A DNA stretch of 64,000 nucleotides from Anaerolineaceae bacterium (GTDB taxonomy: Bacteria > Chloroflexota > Anaerolineae > Aggregatilineales > Phototrophicaceae): NCBI GenBank assembly GCA_002699585.1, contig PABP01000032.1:14636-78635 (forward strand), read 5' to 3'. Below the pieces are notes generated by a model. The model saw nothing but the letters and a program-made list of their open reading frames with translations. It ran no database searches and was not told the origin of the DNA. The translations under genes were made by a program, and so were the position numbers. Shown piece after piece: positions 1-8,728 of the stretch (within the stretch, counting starts at the first letter, position 1; the number at the start of each line of letters is the position of its first letter).

Positions 1-879
1 CGGACTGTCGAAGTACAGTTTCCTGTCGAAATCGAGCTTGCAACGGAGCGACCCGCCACGCCATACATTAGCAGGCTGTTGCAGTTCATGATTCTTCAGG
101 AATGCATTCGATAAAATTGCATTGACAGTTCGCCGTACCTTGGCGCTTTGACCGCGGTGACGGTGTTGTTTGATGCCTCGGGTGAAGTAAGTATTGGGCA
201 GTTGCCAGCGCACGCGCATCACGCGCTGCTGGCCGACCTTAGCCACATACGCATTGGCATGCTCAGGAACAGAGTAGGGGTAGTCTTTCAGATCGGCACA
301 CTGGGCATAATTGGCGCGTTTGGTGACTGTATGTGCCAGGTGCTCAGATTCCCAACGACGGATCGTCTCAGCCGTGCGTCCGAATAGGATCGACAGCTGC
401 TCACGGCTGATGGTGGGGTAGTCGCGATAGTAGAGCCAGGACCGGTAGGCATTGGCTTCAAATTGCTCAAGGGAGCCGGATACATCCAGATAGACATCGG
501 TCACGCCCGGGCGGTTGGTGGCCACCAGGCGCGGGTCGTGTTGCTCAGCCAGCAGGCTCAGGGTGGTGGCTAAGCGCCCATATCCAGCCAGATAGATATA
601 TTTGCCCGACGTCGTCCAGTAACGGCCTTCTCCGGCTTTTAGGAGGCGATATACGTGCTGTTTGCCGTAGGCAACCTGAAAGCGGCCCAAAGCGGCGCGT
701 AAAGCCGATTTAGCAATCTTGCCACTGCCATTCGATTGACGTGTGATCTCACGAGCGATGAGCCACAACCGGATCAACGGCGCCTGATTCAAGCTAATTG
801 CCAGTCGAACCAGTTCTGGATCAGCTCGTAGGGAGGATGCCTCCCGTGAGCTTCCCTGCACTGATCGCAACTTTCCCAT
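1..879 (-). CDS. HTH-containing protein, 3' end cut by window edge
   Basis: An open frame of 293 codons runs from an ATG at 879 off the left edge without a stop; I translated it codon by codon. In-frame stops lie just upstream, so the ATG is the first possible start, although no clear ribosome binding site is visible. Around residues 153-176 the sequence SREQLSILFGRTAETIRRWE reads like a helix-turn-helix (recognition helix TAETIRRWE). The C-terminal part is basic and rich in Arg/Lys (GIKQHRHRGQSAKVRRTVN). The family is not recognised. A sequence-specific DNA-binding role, for example in plasmid replication or as a regulator, is an inference from the HTH and the basic tail. No operon partner is visible: the next gene on the same strand is over 430 bases upstream. 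Confidence 0.7.
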   Translation of the reverse strand, partial: MGKLRSVQGSSREASSLRADPELVRLAISLNQAPLIRLWLIAREITRQSNGSGKIAKSALRAALGRFQVAYGKQHVYRLLKAGEGRYWTTSGKYIYLAGYGRLATTLSLLAEQHDPRLVATNRPGVTDVYLDVSGSLEQFEANAYRSWLYYRDYPTISREQLSILFGRTAETIRRWESEHLAHTVTKRANYAQCADLKDYPYSVPEHANAYVAKVGQQRVMRVRWQLPNTYFTRGIKQHRHRGQSAKVRRTVNAILSNAFLKNHELQQPANVWRGGSLRCKLDFDRKLYFDSP

Positions 880-1313
880 GCGACCAGCAAAAGAAGGGGA
901 AATTTAATTGAGCCTTTACTTGCGTAATCAAAGATTTACCGTTACACTTTGGGTGTAAAGGAAGCAAAAAGCTCGGCCCATCTGGGTCGCATATTTCAGC
1001 AAACACTCGTGAGGCGGCCAAACCATCAGCGGGTGTTTTTGCTTTTATAAACGTATCCCCAACTATATCGCAGATCAGACAATCACGCTAGAAGTTCGGC
1101 AATGAGTTTTCTAGTAGCATCCTCACTGCATAGCTTCTATCTGGAACCCTTTGCGACTTTTGCAACTCCATAACACACGCGCAAGAGCATGAAAGACTGC
1201 ATTTATTCAAATATCTCTGTTGTTTTCACGTGGTTGAGTTGGGGTGATATTGTGCTATCCTTTGTCGGGACTTTTCGAGATTGTCCGTACGTATGGACAT
1301 TTATCAACCACGC
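880..1313. other. gene-free stretch with small hairpins
   Basis: No convincing gene on either strand. Two short perfect hairpins are visible: TTACAC/GTGTAA near 943-959 and TGTCC/GGACA at 1282-1299. The second lies just downstream of the stop of the minus-strand gene at 1314 but has no T-run, so calling it a terminator would be weak. Open frames here (for example 821-1021 minus) overlap the HTH gene and have no family-like features. Confidence 0.4.
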
Positions 1314-1517
1314 TCAGTCATGATGATCGGCACTTCCAAGTTCTTCTGCACCTGGTAGGATGCCTGAAAGTTGGTCAGGTTTATGAATGAGGATCGGTAG
1401 GTGTTGCGGGCAAATCCACAGCATTTCGCCTTTGTAAGCTAATTGGATCAGTGGAACTTTTTCACTGTCTGACTGACAAACCAGGCAAACAGCATTTGGC
1501 AACGGTGTTTTTGTCAT
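1314..1517 (-). CDS. small CxxC zinc-ribbon-like protein
   Basis: A 67-residue protein with an N-terminal CLVC pair (residues 11-14) and a second potential ligand pair in ICPQH (around residues 35-39), spaced like a small treble-clef or zinc ribbon. The C-terminal half (LPILIHKPDQLSGILPGAEE) is compact and looks like real protein. It lies 15 bases downstream of the next minus-strand frame. The function is unknown; metal binding is inferred from the Cys/His spacing. Confidence 0.6.
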   Translation of the reverse strand: MTKTPLPNAVCLVCQSDSEKVPLIQLAYKGEMLWICPQHLPILIHKPDQLSGILPGAEELGSADHHD

Positions 1518-1532
1518 AATGACCTCAGGAAT

Positions 1533-1694
1533 TCATTTCCAGCCTAAAAACGATAATAGCGTGGTGGGGCAGTGAATACAAAAGCTACCAGCCAGCCATA
1601 CCCCGACAAGTGGCGCTAGAAAGGCAATCAGCATGTATGTCATTAGGACAAACAGCAACAACATGGGGAGGGTATGGTTTTTAAGACGTGTCAT
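1533..1694 (-). CDS. small membrane protein, partial duplicate of adjacent O-antigen ligase N-terminus
   Basis: A 53-codon frame starting MTRLKNHTLPMLLLFVLM closely matches the start of the next gene upstream (MTRLKSHTLPLLFLFFVM). The DNA around both starts is also alike, including a TGTGCGTGA stretch just ahead of the ATG. After about 22 residues the two diverge, and this copy ends in a short hydrophobic tail. It is either a remnant of a tandem duplication of the 5' end of the neighbouring gene or a small membrane protein born from it. An earlier start at 1727 is possible, but the homology supports 1694. Confidence 0.45.
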   Translation of the reverse strand: MTRLKNHTLPMLLLFVLMTYMLIAFLAPLVGVWLAGSFCIHCPTTLLSFLGWK

Positions 1695-1696
1695 GG

Positions 1697-3628
1697 TTAC
1701 TGTGCGTGAGATTCCATGAATAACCAAAGTCTGTTAACAAAAAAACTATGCAATAGGCCTCGCCTGATGTCGTTCGGAGAAAGGGTGATGCTATCAATCA
1801 CTTGGTCGAGTACGATTGGGTCAGCAATACCGCGCGTATAAAGAGAAACAAGGCTACCAGCAAAATAATGCTTCTCAGAACCTTGTATAAGCCAAGGTAT
1901 AGACTGAGTCTGACTGTAAGCCCAGTACTGCCAGCGGGGGAGTTGCCACGAATCGGCATAGCTTGCAGCCGTCGCGGCGGTAGCGCTGGCCGCGGCCATA
2001 TCACCCGCTTGCCAATAGAGGCTGGCCAGATTGGACCGACCGACCGCCAGATAGGGCATCAGTTCGAGGGCATCCTGATAGGCTTGAATGGCCGCATCAA
2101 TGTCGGCGGTGGTGTCGGTTTCATATGCTCTTTCGCCTAACAACGCGGCATATTGCAGGCGATAGGCCCGGTTTTCAGGGTCAAGGTCAATCAGGGTCTG
2201 GAATCGCTGCGTCAGATTGGGATAGTCGATTTCCCCGGCGGCTTGCTGCTGGCGCAGATCCTGCAGAAGGTCGCTATATTGTATCAAAATCGGTACATGC
2301 CACTGGACGCCCAGCACAAGGCCGACAAGCAACCCGGCCAGTGCAACGATCAGACCGCGCCGCGTCATGGGCTGGGTCATGAGCCGGGGCGCCACTGGGG
2401 TGATCACCAGAGTGATGAAGATGACAATCAGCCAGGCCACATAGAACTGCGCCACATCAAGTAGCTGGTGGACTGACAACCCTACCAGCACTGCTACTAG
2501 CGCATCGTAGCCTCGAAGCTCTGGCATGGTCAGTACATGTCGGTTGGCGATGATTGCCCGAATGCCGGTGATGATGCTGTATACCAGGGCGGCCAAACCC
2601 AGCAACCCCAATTCCGCCATGACATTGAATACCACCGAATGAGCCTGGATAAAAACGCCAACATGAGGCCTGGAAAGCAGGGCCATGCTGCTTTCGCCAT
2701 AACTGAACCATCCAAAACCGGTAATGGGTTTCTCCAAAAAGCGGTTTAGAGCTATGGTGTACAATTCAGCGCGTGGCCCCAGAATGCCACGCTGGATCAG
2801 GATGACGAGCAGACCCAGGACAATCACGCTGCCCAGCAGGCCGCTGATGACAACGATCCACATGAGTCGCAGCCCTGTTCGCTGACGAATGGCAGCATCC
2901 AGGCGCGCAAAAGGTGAGGAAATACCGGGTGCGGGTGCTGTGATGAACCACAGTATCGCATAGATACTTACAGCCGCTAGAAAACCCAGCATCCCCCCGC
3001 GTGAATCCGTTAGCCACAGTTGGCCGAGGGCCGCCAGCACATACAATCCCATCATCAGGCGTGCCACCAGCAATCGGCTGGCAAGTGCTCGATGCAAAGC
3101 CAACACAGCGACCATCATCAGTAGCATGGCATAGTAGTTGGGAATGATAACCAAACTACCGATCAAGGGAATATGGCGACCCTGGCTGGCAATCGCAAAA
3201 GTCTGGGCATAACCAATGGCCATCATCACCAGACCCAACAGCAAAAAGGCTTCTTCGACAGTCTGGCGGCTGAAGGCACGGTTGGTCAACGCGCCAGTGA
3301 AGAAGGCCATGACGCCGATAAACAATCCGATATACCAGATCGCTTCCAGGCTGACGCGCCATATGTGCGGATTGGCCACAAAGGAAATACCAATCGCTAG
3401 CACCCATAGGGCCACCATCGCTGTGAGTGGACTGTGATAGAAGCGCCAACGTCCACGTAAGTGCTGTACCCCGGCGAAGATCGCCCCCAGGAGAAAAACG
3501 CCAAACGTGAATGGTTCCAGGCGTGGCAAGACAATCAGGCCGTTATAGCCCAACCCGATGGACATATAGAGCATCACGAAGAATAGAAAAAGCAAAGGCA
3601 GAGTATGGCTCTTCAGGCGTGTCATCAT
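1697..3628 (-). CDS. O-antigen ligase family membrane protein with TPR-like tail
   Basis: A 643-residue protein with about 11-12 hydrophobic segments in the first ~410 residues, then a soluble C-terminal part. The segment around residues 300-350 (GFGWFSYGESS, QAHSVVFNVMAELGLLGL) matches the Wzy_C/WaaL signature of O-antigen ligases and polymerases, in which a conserved His sits in a loop before H-N-x-(x)n-E-xGxxG. The tail contains TPR-like repeats (DIDAAIQAYQDALELMPYLA, SNLASLYWQAGDM). Such proteins join or polymerise lipid-linked sugars at the outer face of the cytoplasmic membrane. The exact substrate cannot be told and no glycosyltransferases lie nearby. A fragment of its 5' end is repeated immediately downstream. 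Confidence 0.8.
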   Translation of the reverse strand: MMTRLKSHTLPLLFLFFVMLYMSIGLGYNGLIVLPRLEPFTFGVFLLGAIFAGVQHLRGRWRFYHSPLTAMVALWVLAIGISFVANPHIWRVSLEAIWYIGLFIGVMAFFTGALTNRAFSRQTVEEAFLLLGLVMMAIGYAQTFAIASQGRHIPLIGSLVIIPNYYAMLLMMVAVLALHRALASRLLVARLMMGLYVLAALGQLWLTDSRGGMLGFLAAVSIYAILWFITAPAPGISSPFARLDAAIRQRTGLRLMWIVVISGLLGSVIVLGLLVILIQRGILGPRAELYTIALNRFLEKPITGFGWFSYGESSMALLSRPHVGVFIQAHSVVFNVMAELGLLGLAALVYSIITGIRAIIANRHVLTMPELRGYDALVAVLVGLSVHQLLDVAQFYVAWLIVIFITLVITPVAPRLMTQPMTRRGLIVALAGLLVGLVLGVQWHVPILIQYSDLLQDLRQQQAAGEIDYPNLTQRFQTLIDLDPENRAYRLQYAALLGERAYETDTTADIDAAIQAYQDALELMPYLAVGRSNLASLYWQAGDMAAASATAATAASYADSWQLPRWQYWAYSQTQSIPWLIQGSEKHYFAGSLVSLYTRGIADPIVLDQVIDSITLSPNDIRRGLLHSFFVNRLWLFMESHAQ

Positions 3629-3726
3629 GTGCGTGAAATAACTTCCGTGAATGGTCAGAGCCGCTTAGGGCACTACCCCTGTATATCACGGAATCGCTCT
3701 CATAACGCATAAGGTCGACAGCCCAC

Positions 3727-5262
3727 CTAGACTAAGTGATCTGTATTCCCAAAATTGATTCTTGCGCTAAAAGGATCCAGAGCGTTGAAAAAGACATTGC
3801 GAATCATTACGAAAATTGGCTTCAATTGTGTCGATTTGTAATCGAACGCCCAAAACATCGAGATAAATGGCACAAGTCGTTGGATTAACATGCTATTTGT
3901 GGGTGGTATCGGGCTGCTTTTCCGGTTTTTAGCTTTAAGAAGTTGCTTGATGTTTTGCCCTGCTGCTTTGAGTAGAGCTTCGATGTTGACCTTTCGCAAG
4001 CCCCTCAATCGGTATTTACTTCCCAGATGCCAAACTTTGAGCTCAGCAAACTTGGGTTCGACCCAAACTTGTCGTTTTCGCATCGCTTTGTGATAGGCAA
4101 AAGTGTCCTGATAAGCTTGAACCTGATCAAGATGGTGCTTGTGCATAGAATGACTGACGCGCCGCCCCTGTTTACTGGTTGTACACTGAGACCGAACCAG
4201 ACATACTGCACACACCCGATCTTTGGCTTTATAGTTGAGACGCTGGGCTTGATAGTCGGTATTGAAATACTTAAGGAATTGTCCTTGTGGGCAAATATAG
4301 CGGTTGTGTTCAGCATCAAAGTGAAACAAATCACTGGGGAAAACATTGGGACGTTGCCGAGACCGGGCAGCTTGGGAATGGAGTGGCATACAAGCTTGGA
4401 TTCGATTGGATTCGATCCCAACGACATTCTCAATCGTCCCATAGCGTCGGTCAGCAATGACCTTCTTGAGCGGAAGCTGCCAACGAAAGCGGGTACGCCA
4501 AGCAACATCCAACATGGGTTGATTGTCTTGAATCGATGCGGGAGTAACAAGGCAATGTAAAATGATGCGAGCCTTGCCTCCATCTACTGCATAATGCAAG
4601 TGATAGCCCAGACGCTTATGACCTAAGGATGTTGCGGTCTGATCAACTGAACTGCACCAGAAATCCGCAAGCCGTTTGTAAGTTGCACGTTGTCCGGGTT
4701 GCCGTGTTCCATCATATTTTTGTACAAGTTGGGTTGTGCCCTGTTCTTCAAACAAATCTTGGAGATGCTGTTGCGCCTGATGATAAAATCGTGGCACTTG
4801 ACGATTAAAATCAGCATTGGCACGAACCATTGTGCCATCAAACAAGAGTTCTTGTCCCCAGATCAAGCCAGATTCAGCACATAGATCGACAATCTTGTCA
4901 AAGAACTTTTGGAAGACTTCGAGTCCATAACGATCCCGAATCTTACTTAACGAGGAATGATCAGGGACAGATTCCAGCAAATCATAGCCAAGATACCAAC
5001 GATGATCGAGACGCATTGCGACGCTCTTCACCAATTGACGTTCGGAGCGAATTCCCTCGAAGAACATGATGAGTTGTAGCTTGAAGAATACAACCGGATC
5101 AATGGAGGGTCTGCCAAAAGGTTTATAGTGTTGGCGCACTAAGTCTCGCACGAAGCTCAAGTCCAATTTGGCATCTAGTCGGCGATAGAAGTTGTCTTCG
5201 GGGACGAGCGTTTCTAGAGAAACAAGTTGTGGTTGAAAATCACGTTCTTTTTCGGCTAACAT
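3727..5262 (-). CDS. IS1182-family transposase
   Basis: A 511-residue DDE-type transposase. The N-terminus (LVPEDNFYRRLDAKLDLSFV, HYKPFGRPSIDPVVFFKLQL) is the typical IS1182/IS5-like DUF772 domain, and the catalytic core follows (ELLFDGTMVRANAD, later VIADRRYGT and a C-terminal E-rich helix). A CPQG...CAVC...QC cluster near residues 345-370 looks like a zinc-binding insert found in this family. The reading frame has no stop before the left inverted repeat: it passes through the repeat (NVFFNALD) and uses a stop 50 bp outside the element, so the last ~16 residues are encoded by host DNA. The frame is otherwise intact and the element may be active. Confidence 0.9.
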   Translation of the reverse strand: MLAEKERDFQPQLVSLETLVPEDNFYRRLDAKLDLSFVRDLVRQHYKPFGRPSIDPVVFFKLQLIMFFEGIRSERQLVKSVAMRLDHRWYLGYDLLESVPDHSSLSKIRDRYGLEVFQKFFDKIVDLCAESGLIWGQELLFDGTMVRANADFNRQVPRFYHQAQQHLQDLFEEQGTTQLVQKYDGTRQPGQRATYKRLADFWCSSVDQTATSLGHKRLGYHLHYAVDGGKARIILHCLVTPASIQDNQPMLDVAWRTRFRWQLPLKKVIADRRYGTIENVVGIESNRIQACMPLHSQAARSRQRPNVFPSDLFHFDAEHNRYICPQGQFLKYFNTDYQAQRLNYKAKDRVCAVCLVRSQCTTSKQGRRVSHSMHKHHLDQVQAYQDTFAYHKAMRKRQVWVEPKFAELKVWHLGSKYRLRGLRKVNIEALLKAAGQNIKQLLKAKNRKSSPIPPTNSMLIQRLVPFISMFWAFDYKSTQLKPIFVMIRNVFFNALDPFSARINFGNTDHLV

Positions 5263-5396
5263 AAGCTACAAATCCGCAATTTACGCGAATTTGATTATGT
5301 CTCAAGAAGTGCTCAATTAGCTACAAGCCAGTGATATCTGAACGCAATTCGCCCCATTTACCGTAACTTTGCGTCATGTCTTTTTCAACGCTCTGG
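3777..5396 (-). mobile_element. IS1182-family insertion sequence with 21-bp terminal inverted repeats
   Basis: Terminal inverted repeats are visible: 3777-3797 (starting CCAGAGCGTTGAAAAAGAC) and its perfect reverse complement at 5376-5396, 21 of 21 bases, with weaker matching for about 13 more bases inward. Between them lies one transposase gene on the minus strand. Element length is about 1620 bp, normal for IS1182. No obvious target duplication is seen (flanks end GGAT on the left and begin TTCG on the right). The element sits between the O-antigen ligase gene and the sigma-factor operon. Confidence 0.9.
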
Positions 5397-5626
5397 TTCG
5401 ATTTTCCGACAACTATACTTCACTGAAAGTCACTGATATGATGACATGAATTATTATATTAAATAGGGTTTTCAGTTAATTCTTATGAAACAGCCACGAA
5501 CTTATCGCCTACTAAAGAGTCTCCACTATCGACCAAGACGTCGAAAAAACAAATTCGAAATCCCCCTCCGTATCCTTTCTCACACATCAAGCGCATGGAA
5601 GCAAAATTTTCTGGTAACTACACAGC
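5397..5626. other. gene-poor spacer between IS and anti-sigma gene
   Basis: AT-rich stretch next to the right end of the IS. A short plus-strand frame begins at 5485 (MKQPRTYRLLKS..., ~50 basic residues) and runs into the end of the minus-strand gene. It has no family signature and I do not call it. No terminator hairpin with a T-run was found. Confidence 0.4.
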
Positions 5627-6307
5627 TTATTCACGATATGGGATGAGTGACTCAGCAAATTCTCGGGCTTCTTCAAGTGAAGTGCTGATCTCCAGGCGAT
5701 ATGTCACACCATTCTGCTCCCAACCCAACACGTTGCCTCTGACAAAGGATGTCCATAAGGTGCCCTCTTTGATGAATTGAACAGGATGCCGAGTGTTAAC
5801 CCAGAATGCCGGAGTTTGATTGATATCCGTTTCCACAATGGCCTCTGCCGATTTGATGATCTGCCAGTCCTCTCCGGTCACTTGATACAGAGCTGCCTCT
5901 ACCACACCGTCAGAGACCCATACGAGAATGACCATATTTCTCCCCTGTAGAAATACATAATCAGGTGGATTATCAAGCGGCAACAAAATGTCAAAGCTAA
6001 CCGCATCCTGTGCGGATGCCAGCGTCGTAGTCCCTGCGACATCGTCCAAGTTGAGAGGTGCACCTTCTGCATCCCGTCCATCGAGATAAATGGTCACCGC
6101 CCCGAATTGCAGAATCGAAATCACCGCAGCTCGAATGTCGGGTACGACAATACCGATCATGCCGAGAAGCATTACAAAGGTAGCCACATAACGTAGAATC
6201 CGCAATTTACTATCAGGGCTTTTGGTAACTCGCTGAACTTGGGGTGTTGGTGGATAGTCCATATTCCTTGCCATTTGCCGAATGTGAGTTTCAAATGCCT
6301 CATCCAT
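5627..6307 (-). CDS. membrane-anchored anti-sigma-like protein
   Basis: A 226-residue protein with a ~45-residue cytoplasmic N-terminus, one transmembrane helix at about residues 37-60 (LRYVATFVMLLGMIGIVVPD) and an extracytoplasmic domain. The outer domain ends FIKEGTLWTSFVRGNVLGWEQNGVTYRLEISTS, which resembles the DUF4367 type found in anti-sigma partners (general knowledge). Its start overlaps the end of the ECF sigma gene by 8 bp, the usual sigma/anti-sigma arrangement. No zinc-binding HxxxCxxC motif is seen, so it is not of the ZAS class. Inferred role: holding the sigma factor at the membrane until an envelope signal arrives. Confidence 0.7.
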   Translation of the reverse strand: MDEAFETHIRQMARNMDYPPTPQVQRVTKSPDSKLRILRYVATFVMLLGMIGIVVPDIRAAVISILQFGAVTIYLDGRDAEGAPLNLDDVAGTTTLASAQDAVSFDILLPLDNPPDYVFLQGRNMVILVWVSDGVVEAALYQVTGEDWQIIKSAEAIVETDINQTPAFWVNTRHPVQFIKEGTLWTSFVRGNVLGWEQNGVTYRLEISTSLEEAREFAESLIPYRE

Positions 6308-6890
6308 GATCGCCCTCCTGTTTCAAATAGGGATACCGGGCTTCGATCAGCGCTCTTAACTGTTTCAAGGCGCGATGCGAACGCGATTTGACGGTGCCTT
6401 CCGCAATGCCCAGCACTGCCGCACTTTCATCTACCGACAATTCGAGAAAATATCGGGTATAAATCACATCCTGATAATCGCCTGGTAATTGGCGTATTGC
6501 TTCATGTAAGGATCGTGCTTGCTCCTGAGCGTGCGTGATGGCTTCGACGTCAGATCTGAGCCGCTGGTGGCCTTCAAAGAGACGCTTTAACATATGTTTG
6601 TATCGTTCCCATGAACGATTTTGATTTCGTGCCAGATTTCGTGTGATTTGTAGTAACCAGGGACGCAGAGGACGTGTTGGATCGAAGTAGTGGAAGCATT
6701 TTAGCGCTCGTATAAAAGTCTCCTGAGTGATGTCTTCAGCGTCGTCGGAGTTATTTGAGATCAGGTAGGCCAGACGAAAAACGGCCTCTCGGTGTTGCTG
6801 AACAAGTAGATTGTAGGCGTACCCGTCCCCAGCCTGTACGCGAGCAACCAATTCTGCTTCAGGTATCTCAGCGGGCATAGATCCGCTCAT
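6300..6890 (-). CDS. ECF-family RNA polymerase sigma factor
   Basis: A 196-residue sigma-70 of the extracytoplasmic function type. Region 2 is clear at residues ~25-90 (YNLLVQQHREAVFRLAYLI, DDAEDITQETFIRAL, PLRPWLLQITRNLARNQNR), and region 4 at ~130-185 (LPGDYQDVIYTRYFLELSVD, VLGIAEGTVKSRSHRALKQL) with its HTH. It overlaps the upstream membrane-protein gene by 4 bp (ATGA) and the downstream anti-sigma gene by 8 bp, so the three are translationally coupled. Target promoters cannot be read from the sequence. Confidence 0.92.
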   Translation of the reverse strand: MSGSMPAEIPEAELVARVQAGDGYAYNLLVQQHREAVFRLAYLISNNSDDAEDITQETFIRALKCFHYFDPTRPLRPWLLQITRNLARNQNRSWERYKHMLKRLFEGHQRLRSDVEAITHAQEQARSLHEAIRQLPGDYQDVIYTRYFLELSVDESAAVLGIAEGTVKSRSHRALKQLRALIEARYPYLKQEGDHG

Positions 6891-7576
6891 CCATGGGACT
6901 GCATGAACGCATGTTTACTTGGTTTACGCTTACGCTTGAAAAGGCGAGCACGCACAATGGGTACGCGGATCAATAGCAATGCTATCAGGAACGCCAGATA
7001 CATGCGCAACTCTTGCGGAGCAGACGGGTCGAGGGAGACAACTTTTTTGCTGACTTGCGCCGCCAGTAAGCCGTGCAAGATCGCGAGAAGGCCCGCCGCG
7101 TACACAAGGCGGTGAAGCCGCTTCCAGATTTTTCCCAGCCAGCGCATGGCGAAGCGATTGGATGTGAGTGCTAATAAAGTGAGGATGCTCAAGGTCAATA
7201 ACCCGGTCAATAAAAATGGCTCCTTGATAAGCTGGCCTCCATACTGTAAAAAGTCCGTCTCTGTCGCATAAAGTATGAAGTGTAAGCTGCCGAATGCGAA
7301 TGCCCACAATCCCGCTGATTTGCGCAATCCCAGCGCCCAGCGCCATCTAAATAACGCATCCATAGGGGTCATGCTGAGGGAGATGAGAAGGAAACGCACG
7401 GACCATTTACCCGATTCCAACATCGCCTGTGCTTGTGCCCCGTATGGTGGGACGCTATTGCCAAACCTAAAGTGATTGGTAGGGCCACCGACAACCTGAT
7501 GAAGTAAAAGTAGCAGAATCGCTAGTCCGAATAGATTGAGCAGCACCCAGCGCCAACGAGCTTGAATCCACACCAT
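6887..7576 (-). CDS. MsrQ/YedZ-like haem-binding membrane protein (ferric reductase-like domain)
   Basis: A 229-residue protein with six predicted transmembrane segments. His residues lie in helix-end contexts typical of the ferric-reductase-like domain (SLHFILYATET, KRLHRLVYAAGLLAILHGLL), consistent with b-type haem binding as in MsrQ, which passes electrons to the periplasmic methionine sulfoxide reductase MsrP. No msrP is present in the window. It is the first gene of the operon with the ECF sigma and anti-sigma genes (4-bp overlap), which suggests the sigma factor senses envelope redox stress (inference). Confidence 0.75.
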   Translation of the reverse strand: MVWIQARWRWVLLNLFGLAILLLLLHQVVGGPTNHFRFGNSVPPYGAQAQAMLESGKWSVRFLLISLSMTPMDALFRWRWALGLRKSAGLWAFAFGSLHFILYATETDFLQYGGQLIKEPFLLTGLLTLSILTLLALTSNRFAMRWLGKIWKRLHRLVYAAGLLAILHGLLAAQVSKKVVSLDPSAPQELRMYLAFLIALLLIRVPIVRARLFKRKRKPSKHAFMQSHG

Positions 7577-7874
7577 GTTTCACCATCCTCTCGTCTTTTT
7601 TATCTTCTTTACACCGCTTGGCGTTCGTGCGTTCCGCTTCTATTGCTCAAGTTCAGCATATCGCGTTTCGCAACTTCAACTTTTTACAATACTCCTCTCA
7701 TCGTTTCCTCTTGGAATCACATGGTTCGTTGTCACACAAAACAGACTGGCCACAAGAGAGCACATGCAGCAGGAATTCAACGAACAGTGTGGAAACAGAT
7801 CGTAAGACTATTCTCATGAATTCCGGTGGGCTTCTAGAATCTCAATATAGAGAGATTCTTCGCCATGAAAGGGG
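7577..7874. other. spacer upstream of the MsrQ-sigma operon
   Basis: Holds the 5' region of the minus-strand MsrQ-like/sigma operon and runs up to the IS3 end at 7875. Three overlapping plus-strand frames are open here but show no family features and share the same bases. No promoter can be assigned with confidence. Confidence 0.35.
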
Positions 7875-8188
7875 TGATCGGTACCCCTTGTAGTAAGACA
7901 AGAGTCTGAGAAAAAACCAGCCAAAGGGGTCAATCAATGAGCCGACGGATCGCCAAAGAGATCAAAGAAGAAATCCTGAGCAAAGTGCAGGCAGATGAGC
8001 GTGTGGCCGATCTGGCCGAACAGTATGGTGTAAGTGCCAAGTCGATCTATGGCTGGTTGCGTCTAGTCAGTGGCGAAGCGGTCATTTCGGTCCTGGAATA
8101 CAACAAACTCAAGCGCGAGAACGAAGAACTGAAGCGGCTTATTGGCGAATTGACGCTGAACATGCATCAGCAAAAAAAGTCGAGATAG
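7875..8188 (+). repeat. long inverted repeat, left copy (IS3 end plus orfA)
   Basis: About 314 bp matching 9302-9616 in inverted orientation, from the IS terminus through the whole orfA reading frame. I compared the first ~90 bases and the orfA translations by eye; identity appears to be roughly 85%. The match ends at the end of orfA in both copies. Confidence 0.85.
7937..8188 (+). CDS. IS3-family transposase OrfA
   Basis: An 83-residue HTH protein: SRRIAKEIKEEILSKVQ, then a helix-turn-helix (VADLAEQYGVSAKSIYGWLR) and a C-terminal leucine-zipper-like coiled coil (YNKLKRENEELKRLIGELTL). This is the standard layout of IS3 OrfA, which is normally fused to OrfB by a -1 frameshift. The frame is intact, but the OrfB that follows is broken, so it is probably non-functional on its own. 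Confidence 0.85.
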   Translation: MSRRIAKEIKEEILSKVQADERVADLAEQYGVSAKSIYGWLRLVSGEAVISVLEYNKLKRENEELKRLIGELTLNMHQQKKSR

Positions 8189-8716
8189 TCGGCCGAAGCA
8201 AGCTGAAGTCGGTCTGTGCCGACGCACTGGGCATCAGTCGCAAGAACGTCTATCGACAACTCAAACAGCCCACAAAAGACCTGACTCTCAAAGAGCAGAT
8301 CGAAGCGGTTCATCGTTAGCATCCAGCCTATGGTCATCGCCGAGTTGCCATCCACCTGGCGATTAATCATAAACGTGCTCAGCGGGTCATGGCCAAATTC
8401 AAACTGCGACCTCCGTCCTAGACGCCGTGTCAAACGCTTCAGCACTGTCTCAACATCTCTTCACACCTACAAAAACCTGCTGAAAAACCTCACAATTACC
8501 GATCCACATCAAGTATGGTGCAGCGATCTGACTCACTTTGAGTATCGTGGCACCCGTTGGTATATCGCGAGCATCGAAGATCTCATGACCCGCCAGATCA
8601 TTGCACAGCGCATTGGCAAACGGCACAACAGTCACCTCGTTTTGGCCACTCTGCGCCAGGCATTCACTACCGGATTCCAACCTCAGATTTCCCATAACTT
8701 CAGACTAGTTGTTTAA
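8189..8716 (+). pseudogene. IS3-family transposase OrfB, broken
   Basis: The first part reads VGRSKLKSVCADALGISRK..., a normal OrfB start. It has an in-frame stop at HR*HPAYGHRRVAIHL, a second stop after KLRPPS, and a frame change. It then continues in another frame as the integrase core (HQVWCSDLTHFEYRGTRWYI, the first D of the DDE triad in CSDLTH). The frame stops at 8716 before the last catalytic Glu. It is decayed by at least two nonsense changes, one frameshift and a 3' truncation. Confidence 0.85.
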
Positions 8717-8728
8717 TCCCGAAGTATA

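Noticed and set aside
4005-4583. 192-residue minus-strand and 177-residue plus-strand frames
   Set aside because: Shadows of the IS1182 transposase gene in other frames.
5485-5640. Small basic plus-strand peptide gene next to the IS
   Set aside because: About 50 codons, converging into the end of the anti-sigma gene, without ribosome binding site or homology known to me.
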